Of a stretch of 64,000 nucleotides of DNA, positions 37,619 through 46,766 are shown one piece after another (position 1 is the stretch's first letter; every line of letters starts with the position of its first letter). A model generated the notes under the pieces. The model was not told where the DNA came from, searched no databases, and saw only the letters and a list, made by a program, of their open reading frames with translations. Both the position numbers and the translations under genes were made by a program. This DNA comes from Verrucomicrobiia bacterium (GTDB lineage: Bacteria; Verrucomicrobiota; Verrucomicrobiia; Verrucomicrobiales; Akkermansiaceae), in the NCBI GenBank assembly GCA_030431475.1, contig JAUIJD010000023.1, positions 1 through 64,000 on the forward strand, read 5' to 3'.

Positions 37619-39333
37619 CATGGCCCCAGGTCCTGTTCGATCGACTTCAGCTCGAGATAGAGCCGGTCCCATTGCTCCTGGCGCGGGGCCAGGGTCGCCT
37701 GACGCTCCGCAAGCTGCCGGCGGACCCCGATGAGCCCGTTGGCGTAGCCGTCGAACAAGCTCCGCACCGCTTCCCCGTAGTCCCCCCGCATCGCGGTTTC
37801 GAAACGTCCCACGGCGTCCCTCAGGCGCGACCGGGTTTGCCCCACGATCCTCATGCGGGTGACCCACGCCACGAGGAGAAAAACGATCCCCATCCCGATG
37901 GCTCCCATCGCGAGACCCAGACCCCAGCGGTCGAGCCCGAGCGCCCCGCACGTCCCGGCCGCCGTGAGCAGCAGCAGGATCAGCACCGCGACGAACTTCA
38001 GGCGACGGTTCCGGGAGCGCAGCGGCGCGTCCAGCGATGCCCGCACCCGCAGCTGACCGAGCACCTCGGTCACCGCCTTGCTGACGTTCTCCACAAAGCC
38101 GGCCTTCGCCGTCTCGCGGTCTTCGTCGAGAATGTCCGCCAGACCCGGATCGAGGCCCATCCGCTCGACCACCCGTGGTCTCACCTCGCCCCAGTGCCCC
38201 CCGCATTCGGAAAGCAGGCGCTCGACATCCGCCGCGGCGAAATCGCGGATCGCCTCACCCAGGCCGTCGGCCAGGCAGCCCTCCGCCCGCGCCGCGGCCG
38301 AGTCGCCGAAAAACAAGCGCCACACCGTGGGACCGACCCCGAGCAGCGAACCCAAGCGGCGGCCGAGACGGGCCACCTCGTTCTCGTAGCGCCCCCGCGC
38401 CCCGGCCAGGGTCTTCGGGGAGTTCTCCAGCACGAGGTCCCGGAGCTGCCGCGCCTCCCGCTCGAGCCCGGCGAGGAACCACCCGTCGTCATCCATACCG
38501 CGACGCTGGCGATCGAAGGCGGTCTCGATGTCCCTCAGGCGGCCCGACGCCTCCTGCGCGGTCCGGTCGATCAGATACCTTCGCTCCGCCGACTCGCACA
38601 CGGTGGCCGTGAGAAACTCCTCGAAGGAACCGAAGCGACTCGCCGACCACGACTTCCGCGAGTTCCGGGGGTCTAGCTTCGCCTCCAACGCCAGCCCCGC
38701 CGCCACCGCGACGATGGGCAGCTCGCGGCCGACCTTCTTCAGGCAGAGGTCGCGCATGTGGCCGTCGATGACCTTCAGGTCCTCCGGCGACTTCCGGTCG
38801 GCCTGCTGCACCACCAGCACCGTCCTATCCAGTCCCCGGTCGGAGATCGACGACACCAGGTCCCAGGTCGCCGCCGTCCAGGTGTTGCCTGAGGGAAACA
38901 CCACCAGCAGCACATCGGCTTCCTCGAACCGAGGCAGGGCGTCGAAGACCGAATCGCGCCAGCCCGAGTTCGTCCCGGGGGTGTCGATCAGCTCGAAACG
39001 GCGGAGGAACGGCAGCGGCCGGCCGACCTTCATCCAGCCGTCCGCACTCTCCTCCTCCGAGTCCTTCGGCGCGTGGTGGTAGCAGATCGTCCGCTGCGTC
39101 GTCGGCAACGGCGCGGCCTCGCACAGTTCGGAGCCGACCAGCGCGTTGAGCAGGGTCGACTTGCCGGCGTTCACCTCCCCGAGCACGACCACCCGGATCG
39201 GCCGCGCCAGGCGGTCGCGGGCACTCTCGCCGTCGACATGGGGCTCCACCCCACTCGTGGCCGCCAGCTCCTCGATTCGGGCGAAGCAACCGATCAGCCG
39301 GTCCCGCGCACCGAAATATCGCTCACCGACCAT
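37618..39333 (-). CDS. Dynamin-family GTPase
   Basis: P-loop VVLGEVNAGKSTLLNALVG, G2/G3 PTTQRTICYH and LIDTPGTNSGWRDS, VQQADRKS; C-terminal TM pair. Confidence 0.85.
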   Translation of the reverse strand: MVGERYFGARDRLIGCFARIEELAATSGVEPHVDGESARDRLARPIRVVVLGEVNAGKSTLLNALVGSELCEAAPLPTTQRTICYHHAPKDSEEESADGWMKVGRPLPFLRRFELIDTPGTNSGWRDSVFDALPRFEEADVLLVVFPSGNTWTAATWDLVSSISDRGLDRTVLVVQQADRKSPEDLKVIDGHMRDLCLKKVGRELPIVAVAAGLALEAKLDPRNSRKSWSASRFGSFEEFLTATVCESAERRYLIDRTAQEASGRLRDIETAFDRQRRGMDDDGWFLAGLEREARQLRDLVLENSPKTLAGARGRYENEVARLGRRLGSLLGVGPTVWRLFFGDSAAARAEGCLADGLGEAIRDFAAADVERLLSECGGHWGEVRPRVVERMGLDPGLADILDEDRETAKAGFVENVSKAVTEVLGQLRVRASLDAPLRSRNRRLKFVAVLILLLLTAAGTCGALGLDRWGLGLAMGAIGMGIVFLLVAWVTRMRIVGQTRSRLRDAVGRFETAMRGDYGEAVRSLFDGYANGLIGVRRQLAERQATLAPRQEQWDRLYLELKSIEQDLGP

Positions 39334-39358
39334 TCCCGCCGCACCCGGTCTCGGAACA

Positions 39359-40237
39359 TCAGGGAGCCTCGGTCGTCACCGATGCCTGCGCCGGGCCCTC
39401 GGCCTTCGGCTTCATGGCCAGCAGTTGCGAGACGGTGATGAACTTGTAGCCCTTGCGCAGCAACCCGTCCAGGGTCGCGGGCATCGCATCGACCGTCGGG
39501 GCGTGCAGGTCGTGGGCGAGGATGATGGCACCGGGCGTGGCGCCGGAGAGAATCCGCGAGGTCACCACCGACGGCCCCGGACGTTGCCAGTCGCGCGGAT
39601 CGACCGACCACATGATGGTCGGATAGTTGTACTCGGAGTGGATCCATGCCCGCTGCTTCTGCAGCAAGGCGCCGTACGGAGGACGAAGGGTGCGGGGCTG
39701 CACGCCGGTCGCCTTGGCGATCGAGGCCCGGCACTTGTTCAACTCGGTCCGCACCGAGTCATTGCTCATCTTGGTGAGATTGCCGTGCGTGTAGGTGTGG
39801 TTGCCGATCTCATGACCCTCCGCGACGATGCGCCGGGTGATCTCGGGGTACATGTCGACGTTCCGACCGATCACGTAGAAAGTCGCCTTGATGTTGCGCT
39901 CGCGCAGCATGTCGAGCAGCCGCGGCGTGTTCTTCGGATGCGGGCCGTCGTCGAAGGTCATGGCCACGAAGGGCTGGCCGACGGACACGCGCGAGAAGGT
40001 CACCCCGGCGTCCTTGCCGAAACTCGACGGGAGGCTCATGTCCGGGTTGCGCGGCACCGGTCCCTTGCGGTTCGGGGCGCGATAGGCCTGGTTGGCCTCG
40101 CTCTTGACCGGCTTCACCTCGTCGGCCGTCACCTCCGGATCGGTGCTCTTGCAGCTGCCGAGGGACATTCCGAGGAAGGTGAGGCAGGCAATGTGGAGGG
40201 CGGCTTTCATGAGAAGGTTCGACAGCGGGCGATTCAT
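39359..40237 (-). CDS. Polysaccharide deacetylase family lipoprotein
   Basis: Lipobox SLGSCKS; NodB motifs AMTFDDGPHPKNTPRLLD, GNHTYTHGNL, RTLRPPYGAL. Confidence 0.92.
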   Translation of the reverse strand: MNRPLSNLLMKAALHIACLTFLGMSLGSCKSTDPEVTADEVKPVKSEANQAYRAPNRKGPVPRNPDMSLPSSFGKDAGVTFSRVSVGQPFVAMTFDDGPHPKNTPRLLDMLRERNIKATFYVIGRNVDMYPEITRRIVAEGHEIGNHTYTHGNLTKMSNDSVRTELNKCRASIAKATGVQPRTLRPPYGALLQKQRAWIHSEYNYPTIMWSVDPRDWQRPGPSVVTSRILSGATPGAIILAHDLHAPTVDAMPATLDGLLRKGYKFITVSQLLAMKPKAEGPAQASVTTEAP

Positions 40238-40300
40238 TTCTTGGACGCCGAGTATGCCCCGTCCGCCGAAAATGTCACGTCCGCATTTTTTGCTTTTTCG

Positions 40301-41161
40301 TCACCCGAATCGCTCAAGCAACGGCCACAGGCTGCGCGTCGTGTTTTCCGGCCACATCCGCCGTTCGGTCATGATCGCCCCGTCGAGCGACCGGTGCTCG
40401 GGCCACACGGGATCCTCGGGAATCTCCGCCACCGCCCGGGCCAGCACTTTCCTGGCGAGGGCGACGTTGGCGGTCAGGTGCCCCATCACCGCCTCGGCGC
40501 TCACCGCCGCCTCGTCGGTCTTCCAGCAGTCGTAGTCGGTGATCATCGCCATCGTCGCAGCGGCAATCTCGGCTTCGCGGGCGAGCTTGATCTCCGGCAG
40601 GTTCGTCATCCCGATCACGTCGAACCCGAGCTGCCGGTTCGCCTCGCTCTCCGCCCGGGTCGAGAAGGCCGGGCCGTCCATGTTCACGTAGGTGCCGCGG
40701 TCGTGGACCGTCCCGCCCTCGGCCTCGACCGCCGCCCGCAGGATCACCCGCAGGGCCGCGCTGACCGGCTCGCCGAAGGACACGTGGCCCGCGATGCCGC
40801 GGCCGAAGAAGGTGTGTTCCTCCCGCCGGCTGGTGCGGTCGAAGAACTGGTCCGGGAGCAGCACGTCGCGCGGCGCGTATTCTTCACGCAGGCTTCCCAC
40901 GGCGGTCACGCAGATGAGGAACCTCACATCGAGGCTTCGCAAGGCCCACAGATTCGCGCGATGGTTGATCTCATGAGGCAGCAAACGGTGTCCCCGACCG
41001 TGTCGCGGCAGGAACCACACCTGCCGCCCCGCGAGTTCGCCACCGACCACCACGTCGGACGGATCGCCGAACGGCGTCTCCACCCGTCTCTCCTCCGCCT
41101 TCTCGAAGCCTTCGATTTCGTAAAGCCCACTTCCACCGATGATGCCGATCGCTGCTGACAT
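40301..41161 (-). CDS. mtnP: S-methyl-5'-thioadenosine phosphorylase
   Basis: IGIIGGSGLYEIEGF, FLPRHGRGHRLLPHEINHRANLWALRSL, NMDGPAFSTRAES, IGMTNLPEIKLAREAEI. Confidence 0.94.
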   Translation of the reverse strand: MSAAIGIIGGSGLYEIEGFEKAEERRVETPFGDPSDVVVGGELAGRQVWFLPRHGRGHRLLPHEINHRANLWALRSLDVRFLICVTAVGSLREEYAPRDVLLPDQFFDRTSRREEHTFFGRGIAGHVSFGEPVSAALRVILRAAVEAEGGTVHDRGTYVNMDGPAFSTRAESEANRQLGFDVIGMTNLPEIKLAREAEIAAATMAMITDYDCWKTDEAAVSAEAVMGHLTANVALARKVLARAVAEIPEDPVWPEHRSLDGAIMTERRMWPENTTRSLWPLLERFG

Positions 41162-41981
41162 GGCCGTAGCCCTAACCAAGCCCGTCCACGCCGTCGAGCG
41201 TCCAAAGGACCGCACGGCTCCCACCGCACCTCCACTGACCTCGCTCCTGCTTGCGCTGGTCTCGATGCTTCTCGTTCCGTCCTGCCGCGGCCAGGATCGC
41301 GCCGACATGGAGAAGGCCGTCGACAGCTCGCTTCCCGGTCCCGAACGCGCCGCCGCGGCGGCCGCCCGGGTCGAGCCGCTGCTGCAGCCCGACCTCGCCC
41401 GGCACAAGCTCCGCCACGGCGATCCCGTGTATCTCCGCGCCTTCAAGGAAGAGAAGAAGCTGGAGCTCTGGATGAAACCGCGCGACTCGCGGAACTTCGT
41501 CCTTTTCCGCACCTATCCGATCGCCGCCACCTCGGGACGCCCGGGGCCGAAGCTCGCCGAGGGCGACCGCCAGGTTCCCGAGGGCTTCTACCACTTCGCC
41601 CGGCGCGGACTGAAGCCCGACTCCCGCTACCATCTCGCGATCAACATCGGCTACCCGAACGCCTACGACCGCCACCACGGGCGCACCGGCTCCTTCATCA
41701 TGATCCACGGCAGCCGGGTTTCGATCGGCTGCCTCGCCATGACCGATCCGAAGATCGAGGAAATCTACACCCTCTGCGACGCCGCCCTGGAAGAAGGGCA
41801 GCGCTTCATCCGGGTCCACCTGTTTCCCTTCCGAATGACCGATGCGCGCATGAGGGCCGCGTCCAACCACCGGTGGATCGACTTCTGGCGCAATCTCAAG
41901 GAGGGCTACGACGCCTTCGAAGAAGGACAGCAACCTCCCGAAATCCACGTTCGCGGCGGGCGCTACGCCGTCGATTCCTGA
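41160..41981 (+). CDS. L,D-transpeptidase family protein (YafK-like)
   Basis: Signal/lipobox LTSLLLALVSMLLVPSCRG; YkuD-like FIMIHGSRVSIGCLAMTDPKIEEIYTL; start uncertain. Confidence 0.8.
   Translation: MAVALTKPVHAVERPKDRTAPTAPPLTSLLLALVSMLLVPSCRGQDRADMEKAVDSSLPGPERAAAAAARVEPLLQPDLARHKLRHGDPVYLRAFKEEKKLELWMKPRDSRNFVLFRTYPIAATSGRPGPKLAEGDRQVPEGFYHFARRGLKPDSRYHLAINIGYPNAYDRHHGRTGSFIMIHGSRVSIGCLAMTDPKIEEIYTLCDAALEEGQRFIRVHLFPFRMTDARMRAASNHRWIDFWRNLKEGYDAFEEGQQPPEIHVRGGRYAVDS
41207..41233. repeat. Diverged copy of the GGACCGC repeat: GGACCGCACGGCTCCCACCGCACCTCC
   Basis: Same pattern as copies at 10465 and 19701; lies in the N-terminal part of the L,D-transpeptidase ORF. Confidence 0.45.
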
Positions 41982-41994
41982 GGCGAACCGGCGC

Positions 41995-42660
41995 TCACCG
42001 ATCGACGCCGATCGCCGGGCTCTCGCCTGCGAAGACCGCCTCCACCGAGGGACGCAGCAGGACGATGAAGCCGAACACCCCGAGGGCGGTGCCCAGCGGA
42101 AAGGCCATCGTATTCACGCCGGAGAGAATCAGGATGAACAGGCGGTTCCGGCGCGCCGACAGCCAGCGGGCCGCGAAGAAATTCAAGGTCGCCACCACCA
42201 GGAAGGCCAGCGACATCGCCACGCCGACCGCGAAGAAGAACCAGCCGAACATCTTCTGCTCCGCCGCCCCCGAACTTCCCGACGGGGTCGGGGCGGAGGC
42301 GGCAGTGGACGACGGAGTCGAGGGAGCCGTCACGGGGGGCGCGGGCGTGGCGGCGGGGGCCGCGGGCGTGGTGGCGGGGGCCGCACTGGAGGCGGGACTG
42401 CCGGAGGCCGCGGGAGCGGAGGTGACCACCACGGGCGGGGAACTCGACGGGGTGGACGGAAGGGAAACCATGATCAGCCCCATCGCCACGTAGATCAGCG
42501 GCCACAGCGTTGCCACCGCGACGAGCCCGGCGTAGACGTAGTGGAAGATCGAGAGCAGCTTGATGTGCTCCGCATCCCGCTGCGCCTGGTACTCCGGGCC
42601 ACCCATGGGCGGTTGCGGAGCCGGCGGTTGCGCGGGAGCGGGCGGGACGGGTGGATTCAC
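41995..42660 (-). CDS. Multi-TM membrane protein with Ala/Pro/Ser/Thr low-complexity linker
   Basis: GTG start VNPPVPPAPAQPPAPQPPMGGPEYQ; two TM pairs separated by an A/P/S/T-rich segment. Confidence 0.65.
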   Translation of the reverse strand: MNPPVPPAPAQPPAPQPPMGGPEYQAQRDAEHIKLLSIFHYVYAGLVAVATLWPLIYVAMGLIMVSLPSTPSSSPPVVVTSAPAASGSPASSAAPATTPAAPAATPAPPVTAPSTPSSTAASAPTPSGSSGAAEQKMFGWFFFAVGVAMSLAFLVVATLNFFAARWLSARRNRLFILILSGVNTMAFPLGTALGVFGFIVLLRPSVEAVFAGESPAIGVDR

Positions 42661-42738
42661 AGCCGCACCCAAACAGGAAACCCCCTCCCCCTCCAGCCTT
42701 GTCTCGGCACCGAATCGCGGATAACCCTCGCCCCGCAA

Positions 42739-42812
42739 GCGCCCGTAGCTCAGTTGGATAGAGCACCCGCCTTCTAAGCGGATGGTCGCTGGTTCGAATC
42801 CAGCCGGGCGTG
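42739..42812 (+). tRNA. tRNA-Arg (anticodon UCU)
   Basis: Cloverleaf GCGCCCG TA GCTC AGTTGGATA GAGC A CCCGC CTTCTAA GCGGA TGGTC GCTGG TTCGAAT CCAGC CGGGCGT G; 3' CCA not encoded. Confidence 0.93.
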
Positions 42813-42922
42813 CGTTCACGCAGTGAACAAACGGCCGTCCACCACCTCGCCTGCGGCGGCAGGCGCACTCCGGGATGGCGTGATCCCGCGACCGCGGGAG
42901 AGGACCATCCAGCCGGGCGTGC
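42813..42922 (+). repeat. Spacer ending in an exact duplicate of the tRNA 3' end
   Basis: ATCCAGCCGGGCGTGC at 42798-42813 and again at 42907-42922; GTTCACGCAGTGAAC hairpin directly after the tRNA. Confidence 0.8.
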
Positions 42923-43084
42923 TTCGTTCTCCCTCGAAAAGGAGATCTCCCGGCACCAACCGGGCGGACCGAGCCCTCTCCGCCCCACCCCGCACTCAAG
43001 CTTTGAGACCGCGGCGTTCTGGACTACGGTCGTCCGTCCTTCCTTGCGGCACTGCCGAAACCCATCCCCGAACGCCGACGCCCC

Positions 43085-44383
43085 ATGATGACACGCCCGC
43101 TCTCCATTCTGCCCATCGCCACTCTCATCGCCACCGCCGTCGCCGAACCGCCGGCCACCTCCGTTCCACTGGACGACGGTTGGGCCCGAAACTCGGTCAA
43201 TGCGGTCGTGTTCCGCACCAGCGTGATGTCCCACGGCGACACCCAGTATGCCTCCTACTACGATGCCGAAGGCCACATGATGCTGGCAAAACGGCAGCAC
43301 GGCTCCCGCGACTGGGAAATACGACGCACCCAGTACCGGGGAAACGTCCGGGATGCCCACAACTCGATCTCGATCGGCGTCGACGGCAAGGGCGTGCTGC
43401 ATGTCGCCTGGGACCACCACGACCACCCGCTGCGATACGCGAAAGGCGTGAAACCGGGGAGCCTCGAACTCACCGACAAGCTGCCCATGACCGGCAAGCA
43501 TGAGTCGAAGGTCACCTATCCGCAGTTCTACCGCCTGCCCGACGGCGACCTGCTGTTCCTCTATCGCGACGGCGCCTCCGGGCGAGGCGACGCGATGCTC
43601 AACCGCTACGATGTCGGGAATGAGCGATGGGAACCCGTGCAGCACCCGCTCGTTTCGGGCGAAGGCCGGCGCAATCCCTACCTCAACACCCTCGCGATCG
43701 ACGACCTCGGGGGCATCCACCTCTCATGGGTGTGGCGGGAGTCCCCCGACGTCGCCTCCAACCACGACCTCTGCTTCGCCTACTCCCGCGACGGCGGCAA
43801 AACCTGGGTGAACACGCGCAACGAAGCCTACGAGCTTCCCATCGTCGAGAAGACGGCCGAGGTCGCCTGGGAGATTCCGCAGGGTCGGGAGTTGATCAAC
43901 CAGACCTCGATGGCCGCCGGCCCGGACAACCGCCCGGTGATCGCCACCTACTGGCGGGACGACGGGTCGCGGGTGCCGCAGTTCCGGGTCGTCTGGTTCG
44001 ATGGGACGCGCTGGAAATCGAGCCAGGTCGGCCAGCGGAAGGAGGCCTTCAGCCTGAGCGGCGGCGGCACCAAGCGCATCCCCATTTCACGCCCGCAGGT
44101 GGCCGTCGGCGACGATGGCGCCGTCCACGTCGTCTTCCGCGACGAGGAACGGGGGGCGGTGGTCACGGCGGCGACCTCATCCGACCCGCAGCGCTACCGA
44201 TGGAAGCTCGTGGATCTCACCGAGGATTCGGTCGGCGCCTGGGAGCCCACCTTCGACGCCGTCCGCTGGGCCGCCGACGGCCAGCTCGACCTCTTCGTCC
44301 AGCGCGTCGGTCAGGGCGACGGCGAAGGCATCGAGGCGATCCCGCCCCAACCGGTGAAGGTCCTCGAGTGGAAGCCGGACTGA
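43085..44383 (+). CDS. Secreted BNR-repeat protein (possible polysaccharide lyase/sialidase-like propeller)
   Basis: Signal peptide; SISIGVDGKGVLHVAWDHHDHPLRYAKG, CFAYSRDGGKTW, RPQVAVGDDGAVHVVFRD. Confidence 0.8.
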   Translation: MMTRPLSILPIATLIATAVAEPPATSVPLDDGWARNSVNAVVFRTSVMSHGDTQYASYYDAEGHMMLAKRQHGSRDWEIRRTQYRGNVRDAHNSISIGVDGKGVLHVAWDHHDHPLRYAKGVKPGSLELTDKLPMTGKHESKVTYPQFYRLPDGDLLFLYRDGASGRGDAMLNRYDVGNERWEPVQHPLVSGEGRRNPYLNTLAIDDLGGIHLSWVWRESPDVASNHDLCFAYSRDGGKTWVNTRNEAYELPIVEKTAEVAWEIPQGRELINQTSMAAGPDNRPVIATYWRDDGSRVPQFRVVWFDGTRWKSSQVGQRKEAFSLSGGGTKRIPISRPQVAVGDDGAVHVVFRDEERGAVVTAATSSDPQRYRWKLVDLTEDSVGAWEPTFDAVRWAADGQLDLFVQRVGQGDGEGIEAIPPQPVKVLEWKPD

Positions 44384-44512
44384 GCCGGGTCTCGTGCCGG
44401 CGCCCGGCAGGAATCTGCGCACTGGCGTTCGGCGTTCGATTCTGACCTCATGGCCTCCAGCGGAGGGCAGGTGGCAAGGAGCCGTCGCCCCCCGAACCTC
44501 CCCACTTCCCGC

Positions 44513-45658
44513 ATGCGTTTTCCCCACGGTCATCTCGCCTACTGCACCAACATTCATCCGGCCGAATCGTGGGAGGAGACCCGGACCGTCCTCGAGCGGC
44601 ACACCCTCGGCGTCCGGGACCGGGTCGTCGGTGCCTCCACACCTTTCGCCATCGGGCTCCGGCTTTCGGCCCGAGCCACCCGGGAACTGCTGCAGGGCGA
44701 CCACCTCCGACGCTTCCGGGAATGGCTCGACGAGACCCACACCTACGTTTTCACCATCAACGGCTTCCCTTACGGCGACTTCCACGGGACCCGGGTGAAG
44801 GAGAAGGTCTACCTGCCCGACTGGACCTCGCCCGACCGGGTGAACTACACCAAGAACCTCTTCACCATCATCTCCGAGCTGGCGCCGGAAAAGGTCGAGG
44901 GCTCGGTCTCGACCCTGCCGGGATCGTTCAAGGCCTTCGGCGCCGATGAGTCCATCATCCGCGCCCACCTGCTCGAGACCGCCCGCTACATCGACGCCCT
45001 CGCCGAGGTGTCCGGCACCGACCTCCACCTGGGTCTTGAGCCCGAACCGCTCGGGCATTTCGAGAACACCGAGGAAACCCTGCGATTCTTCGACCGGCTG
45101 CTCGACGACGCGGACGACCACGAACTGGTCAAGCGCCGCATCGGCGTCAACTACGACTGCTGCCACTTCGCCCTCGAGTATGAGGACGGACGGAGTTCCC
45201 TCGCCGTGCTCCGGCGGGAAGGGATCCGGATTTCCAAAATCCACCTGTCCGCGGCCCTCGCGCTCGATCCGCGGGAGTTCGACGCCGTCGAGGTGGCCGG
45301 CCGTTTCGACGAACCCACCTACCTTCACCAGGTGATCGAGCGCCGGCCCGACGGACGCATCATCCGCCACACCGACTTGCCCGACGCGGTCGCGGCGCAC
45401 GCCCTCGACGATCCGGCCGAGCAATGGCGGATCCACTTCCACATCCCGCTCGACCATCAGCCAGAGCCGCCGTTGAAGTCGACCCGCCTCCAGGTCGAGG
45501 AGGTGCTGCGTCTGTGCGACGAGGATCCGGGGATCTGCTCCCACTTCGAGATCGAGACCTACACCTGGGGCGTGCTTCCCGATGAAATGAAGCGCCCCGT
45601 CGAAGACCAGATCGCCGCCGAGTATCGCTGGGTGCTCGATCAATGCGGCGATTCCTGA
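44513..45658 (+). CDS. eboE: Metabolite traffic protein EboE (TIM-barrel)
   Basis: AYCTNIHPAESWEET, RLSARATRELL, FTINGFPYGDFHGTRVKEKVYLPDW, LEPEPLGHFENTEET, NYDCCHFALEYE, HFEIETYTWGVLP. Confidence 0.75.
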   Translation: MRFPHGHLAYCTNIHPAESWEETRTVLERHTLGVRDRVVGASTPFAIGLRLSARATRELLQGDHLRRFREWLDETHTYVFTINGFPYGDFHGTRVKEKVYLPDWTSPDRVNYTKNLFTIISELAPEKVEGSVSTLPGSFKAFGADESIIRAHLLETARYIDALAEVSGTDLHLGLEPEPLGHFENTEETLRFFDRLLDDADDHELVKRRIGVNYDCCHFALEYEDGRSSLAVLRREGIRISKIHLSAALALDPREFDAVEVAGRFDEPTYLHQVIERRPDGRIIRHTDLPDAVAAHALDDPAEQWRIHFHIPLDHQPEPPLKSTRLQVEEVLRLCDEDPGICSHFEIETYTWGVLPDEMKRPVEDQIAAEYRWVLDQCGDS

Positions 45659-45703
45659 TCCAACGAATCCGCAATCCCCCGATCCTCAATCCGCAATTCT
45701 CCC

Positions 45704-46693
45704 GTGATCCGCCCACTCCTTGCCACCCTGCGGGTCGCCAATGCGCCGAGCGTGATCTGCAACGTGGTCATCGGCTACCTGCTCGGCCGCTACTACTGGG
45801 GCGACGCGCAGGCGATCGGACCGGTGCTCCTGTGGCTGAGCCTTTCCGCGCTTCTTCTCTACTTCGCGGGAAATCTCGCCAACGACTGGTTCGACCGCGA
45901 TTGGGACAAGGCGCATCGTCCCGAACGCGCCCTGCCGCAGGGCTTGTTCCGGAGTGCCACCTACCTCGAGGCGGCGGTGGTCAGCGCGGTGCTCGGCATC
46001 GCCCTCGCCTTCGTCGTCGCGGGCCGGTCCGGCATCACGGCCCTGGTGATCGCCGCCCTCATCGCCATCTACACGGCGATTCACAAGAGGACCGCCTGGG
46101 GTGTCCTCCCGATGGGGCTGTGCCGCGCGGGACTCTACGTGATGGGTTTCCTGGCCGCCTGGCCGACCGATCTTGGTGAGATCCCCGACGATTACGACTT
46201 CGGCGGCATCTACTACAAGATGGACCCCTCGATCATCTATCAGGACATTGGAAAGGGGATCCTCTTCATCGCAACCCACGCCCTCGGGCTCTTCGGCTAC
46301 ATCGCCGGACTTTCCCTCGCCGCCCGTTGCGAAAGCCAGGATCATCCGCCGACCGCCAACGTCGTGCTCTCACGCGCCCTGCTCCTGCTTCCGCTGGCCG
46401 CCCTTTCCTCGTGGTGGATCCCGTGGTTCCGCCTGCCCGGATCGCTGGCACTCATCCCCTTTGCGGTCTGGATCGCGCTTTCGCTTCTCGTCTTCCGCCA
46501 ACCCGTGCCACGTTTCGTCTCGGCCCTGCTGGCCGGCATCCCGCTCGTCGACCTGATCGCCGCGGTTCCGGTCGGCACCACCTTCGTCCTGCCGGGGGAG
46601 GCCGCGCCCCCCGCCGCCTGGGTCGCCTTCCTGCTCCCGCCTCTGGCATTCCTCACCGCGCAGCTGCTCCAGAAATTCAGTCCGGCGACCTGA
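45704..46693 (+). CDS. eboC: UbiA-family prenyltransferase, EboC-like
   Basis: LRVANAPSVICNVVIGYLLG, GNLANDWFDRDWDKAHRPERALPQG, AIHKRTAWGVLPMGLCRAGLYVMGF; follows EboE-like gene. Confidence 0.75.
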   Translation: MIRPLLATLRVANAPSVICNVVIGYLLGRYYWGDAQAIGPVLLWLSLSALLLYFAGNLANDWFDRDWDKAHRPERALPQGLFRSATYLEAAVVSAVLGIALAFVVAGRSGITALVIAALIAIYTAIHKRTAWGVLPMGLCRAGLYVMGFLAAWPTDLGEIPDDYDFGGIYYKMDPSIIYQDIGKGILFIATHALGLFGYIAGLSLAARCESQDHPPTANVVLSRALLLLPLAALSSWWIPWFRLPGSLALIPFAVWIALSLLVFRQPVPRFVSALLAGIPLVDLIAAVPVGTTFVLPGEAAPPAAWVAFLLPPLAFLTAQLLQKFSPAT

Positions 46694-46697
46694 TTCC

Positions 46698-46761
46698 GGA
46701 GAATCGACGTTTCTGTCGATCATCCCTCCCGCTTGCAGATCGACAGGAATGTCGATTCTCC
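46698..46761. repeat. Inverted repeat between convergent genes
   Basis: GGAGAATCGACGTTTCTGTCGAT ... ATCGACAGGAATGTCGATTCTCC, 23-bp arms with 2 mismatches. Confidence 0.75.
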
Positions 46762-46766
46762 AAAAG

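Noticed and set aside
42300-42450. GC-rich tandem-like segment ggcgggggccgcgggcgtggtggc
   Set aside because: Explained by the Ala/Pro/Thr low-complexity linker of the minus-strand membrane protein.
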